Shown here piece after piece: positions 63,291 to 64,000 of a stretch of DNA of 64,000 nucleotides. Numbering within the stretch: position 1 is the stretch's first letter; each line of letters starts with the position of its first letter. The position numbers were made by a program, and so were the translations under genes. The stretch covers positions 42,736-106,735 of the forward strand of contig NZ_JAIFXZ010000004.1 in the NCBI RefSeq assembly GCF_021033825.1. Reading direction: 5' to 3'. This DNA is from Dietzia aurantiaca (lineage in GTDB: Bacteria > Actinomycetota > Actinomycetes > Mycobacteriales > Mycobacteriaceae). Below the pieces are notes generated by a model. The model worked only from the letters and a program-made list of their open reading frames with translations. It was not told the origin of the DNA and ran no database searches.

Positions 63291-63605
63291 CGTCGGCCTC
63301 CTTCCGCCGGACCCCCGTCCGGGGTGGGTCCGACCATGATGTGGCGATCGTACCGAGCCTCAGCGGCCGAGATCTGAGCGGCCACCTGCCGGAACCGGGT
63401 CCGGCCTGCGCCCGGATCGGTGCGTCCGGCAACGCCGACCAGTGGCAGAAGGCACAATGGACGACGATCATCTGGACCGGGCGCCACCGCGGACCGGTCC
63501 GGTGCTCCGACGAACAGATTGTTGCCCAACCCACGTCGCCGCTCATCGCGGGTGCGGACCGCGCCCGGGAGCTGCGCCTAAGAACTCTCGAGGAGTCACG
63601 ACACC
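63291..63605. other. Intergenic region upstream of the dihydrolipoamide acyltransferase gene
   Basis: About 315 bases with divergent genes on both sides and no credible protein gene. A TACGAT hexamer on the minus strand (63352-63347) may be the -10 for the small hypothetical gene. GAGGAG about 10 bases before the ATG at 63606 is the ribosome-binding site of the plus-strand gene. Confidence 0.5.
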
Positions 63606-64000
63606 ATGGCCTTCTCCGTACAGATGCCGGCACTCGGTGAATCCGTCAGCGAGGGAACCGTCACCCGCTGGCTCAAGAAGGAGGGGGACACGGTCGAGGT
63701 CGACGAGCCTTTGCTCGAGGTCTCCACCGACAAGGTCGACACCGAGATCCCTTCACCCACCGCGGGTACGCTGACCAAGATCATCGCCGGCGAGGACGAG
63801 ACCGTCGAGATCGGCGGCGAGCTCGCCGTCATCGACGACGGCTCGGGCGGAGCCGACGATTCCGCCTCCGGCGAGGCCGCCGCCGAGCCGGCCGAGGACA
63901 CCTCCTCGGACGATTCGGCCGACGAGCCGGCCGAGGAGACCCCGGCCCCGACCGAGAAGCCCTCCGGCGGCAGCAACAAGGGCGGCGGCAAGGGCACCGA
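63606..64000 (+). CDS. Dihydrolipoamide acyltransferase E2, lipoyl domain (partial, 5' part)
   Basis: E2 component of the pyruvate/2-oxoglutarate dehydrogenase complexes (SucB/DlaT-type, Rv2215-like). The visible 131 residues contain one complete lipoyl domain (1-75) with the lipoylation site [20 protein letters not shown] [10 protein letters not shown], lysine 43. An acidic Ala/Glu/Pro/Asp linker follows and runs into a Gly/Lys-rich stretch at the edge. In mycobacteria DlaT serves PDH and the antioxidant AhpC/D system. The number of lipoyl domains and the catalytic domain lie outside the window. Confidence 0.93.
   Translation, partial: MAFSVQMPALGESVSEGTVTRWLKKEGDTVEVDEPLLEVSTDKVDTEIPSPTAGTLTKIIAGEDETVEIGGELAVIDDGSGGADDSASGEAAAEPAEDTSSDDSADEPAEETPAPTEKPSGGSNKGGGKGT

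Overview
The window is a chromosomal segment of a high-GC actinobacterium of the mycolic-acid group (Mycobacteriales). This rests on the gene order, which follows the Mycobacterium tuberculosis Rv2150c-Rv2215 block almost gene for gene. It also rests on lineage-specific proteins: PimB', MptB, the mycobacterial-type kinase PknL, actinobacterial CtaF, diheme QcrC and LppM. The IS elements found in this block of H37Rv are absent and several genes are extra, so it is not M. tuberculosis. A Dietzia-, Gordonia- or Rhodococcus-like genus fits, with Dietzia my best guess by impression only.

Region 1 (1-15.3 kb, minus strand) is the division and cell wall (dcw) cluster: mraZ-rsmH-ftsL-ftsI-murE-murF-mraY-murD-ftsW-murG-murC-ftsQ, with ftsQ cut by the window edge. 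Most neighbours overlap by ATGA or GTGA. Upstream of mraZ lie five GTGGGG-type boxes on a strict 10-bp period, the expected form of an MraZ autoregulatory operator, followed by a gene-free gap of about 0.63 kb.

Region 2 (16-24 kb) holds a DUF3040 membrane protein, a HEPN-like protein, a GNAT acetyltransferase, an inserted FAD oxidoreductase, LppM, MetF, a polyprenyl diphosphate synthase and the mannosyltransferase MptB. Region 3 (24-33.9 kb) holds an Rv2175c-like DNA-binding protein diverging from PknL, then class II DAHP synthase, a ribonuclease, an acyltransferase, an ArsA-like protein that has lost its P-loop, an SRPBCC protein, FadD15 and PimB'. Region 4 (33.9-39.2 kb) has two NlpC/P60 peptidoglycan hydrolases, the second behind a c-di-AMP (ydaO-type) riboswitch, then a small Cys-rich protein, a DEDDh exonuclease/GIY-YIG protein and TrpD.

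Region 5 (39.4-53.9 kb) encodes the respiratory bcc-aa3 supercomplex: ctaE-qcrC-qcrA-qcrB, then ctaF and ctaC on the opposite strand, and asnB. It is interrupted at 43.9-50.0 kb by an accessory island: a Pif1-type helicase with a C-terminal BRCT domain, a 3-ketosteroid dehydrogenase-like flavoprotein with a KstR-type operator, a DUF3253 protein and an acyl-CoA dehydrogenase. Region 6 (54-64 kb) holds adenosine kinase, an A-type Fe-S carrier, a DUF3043 membrane protein, a CobU-CobT fusion with CobS, IlvE, GcvT, leucyl aminopeptidase, a small conserved protein and the start of the dihydrolipoamide acyltransferase gene.

Many genes have a -10-like TANNNT hexamer only 6-7 bases before the start codon and no ribosome-binding site, the hallmark of leaderless transcripts. 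I used this to choose several start codons. Convergent gene pairs are usually separated by strong hairpin terminators. No tRNA, rRNA, CRISPR array, prophage or insertion sequence was seen.
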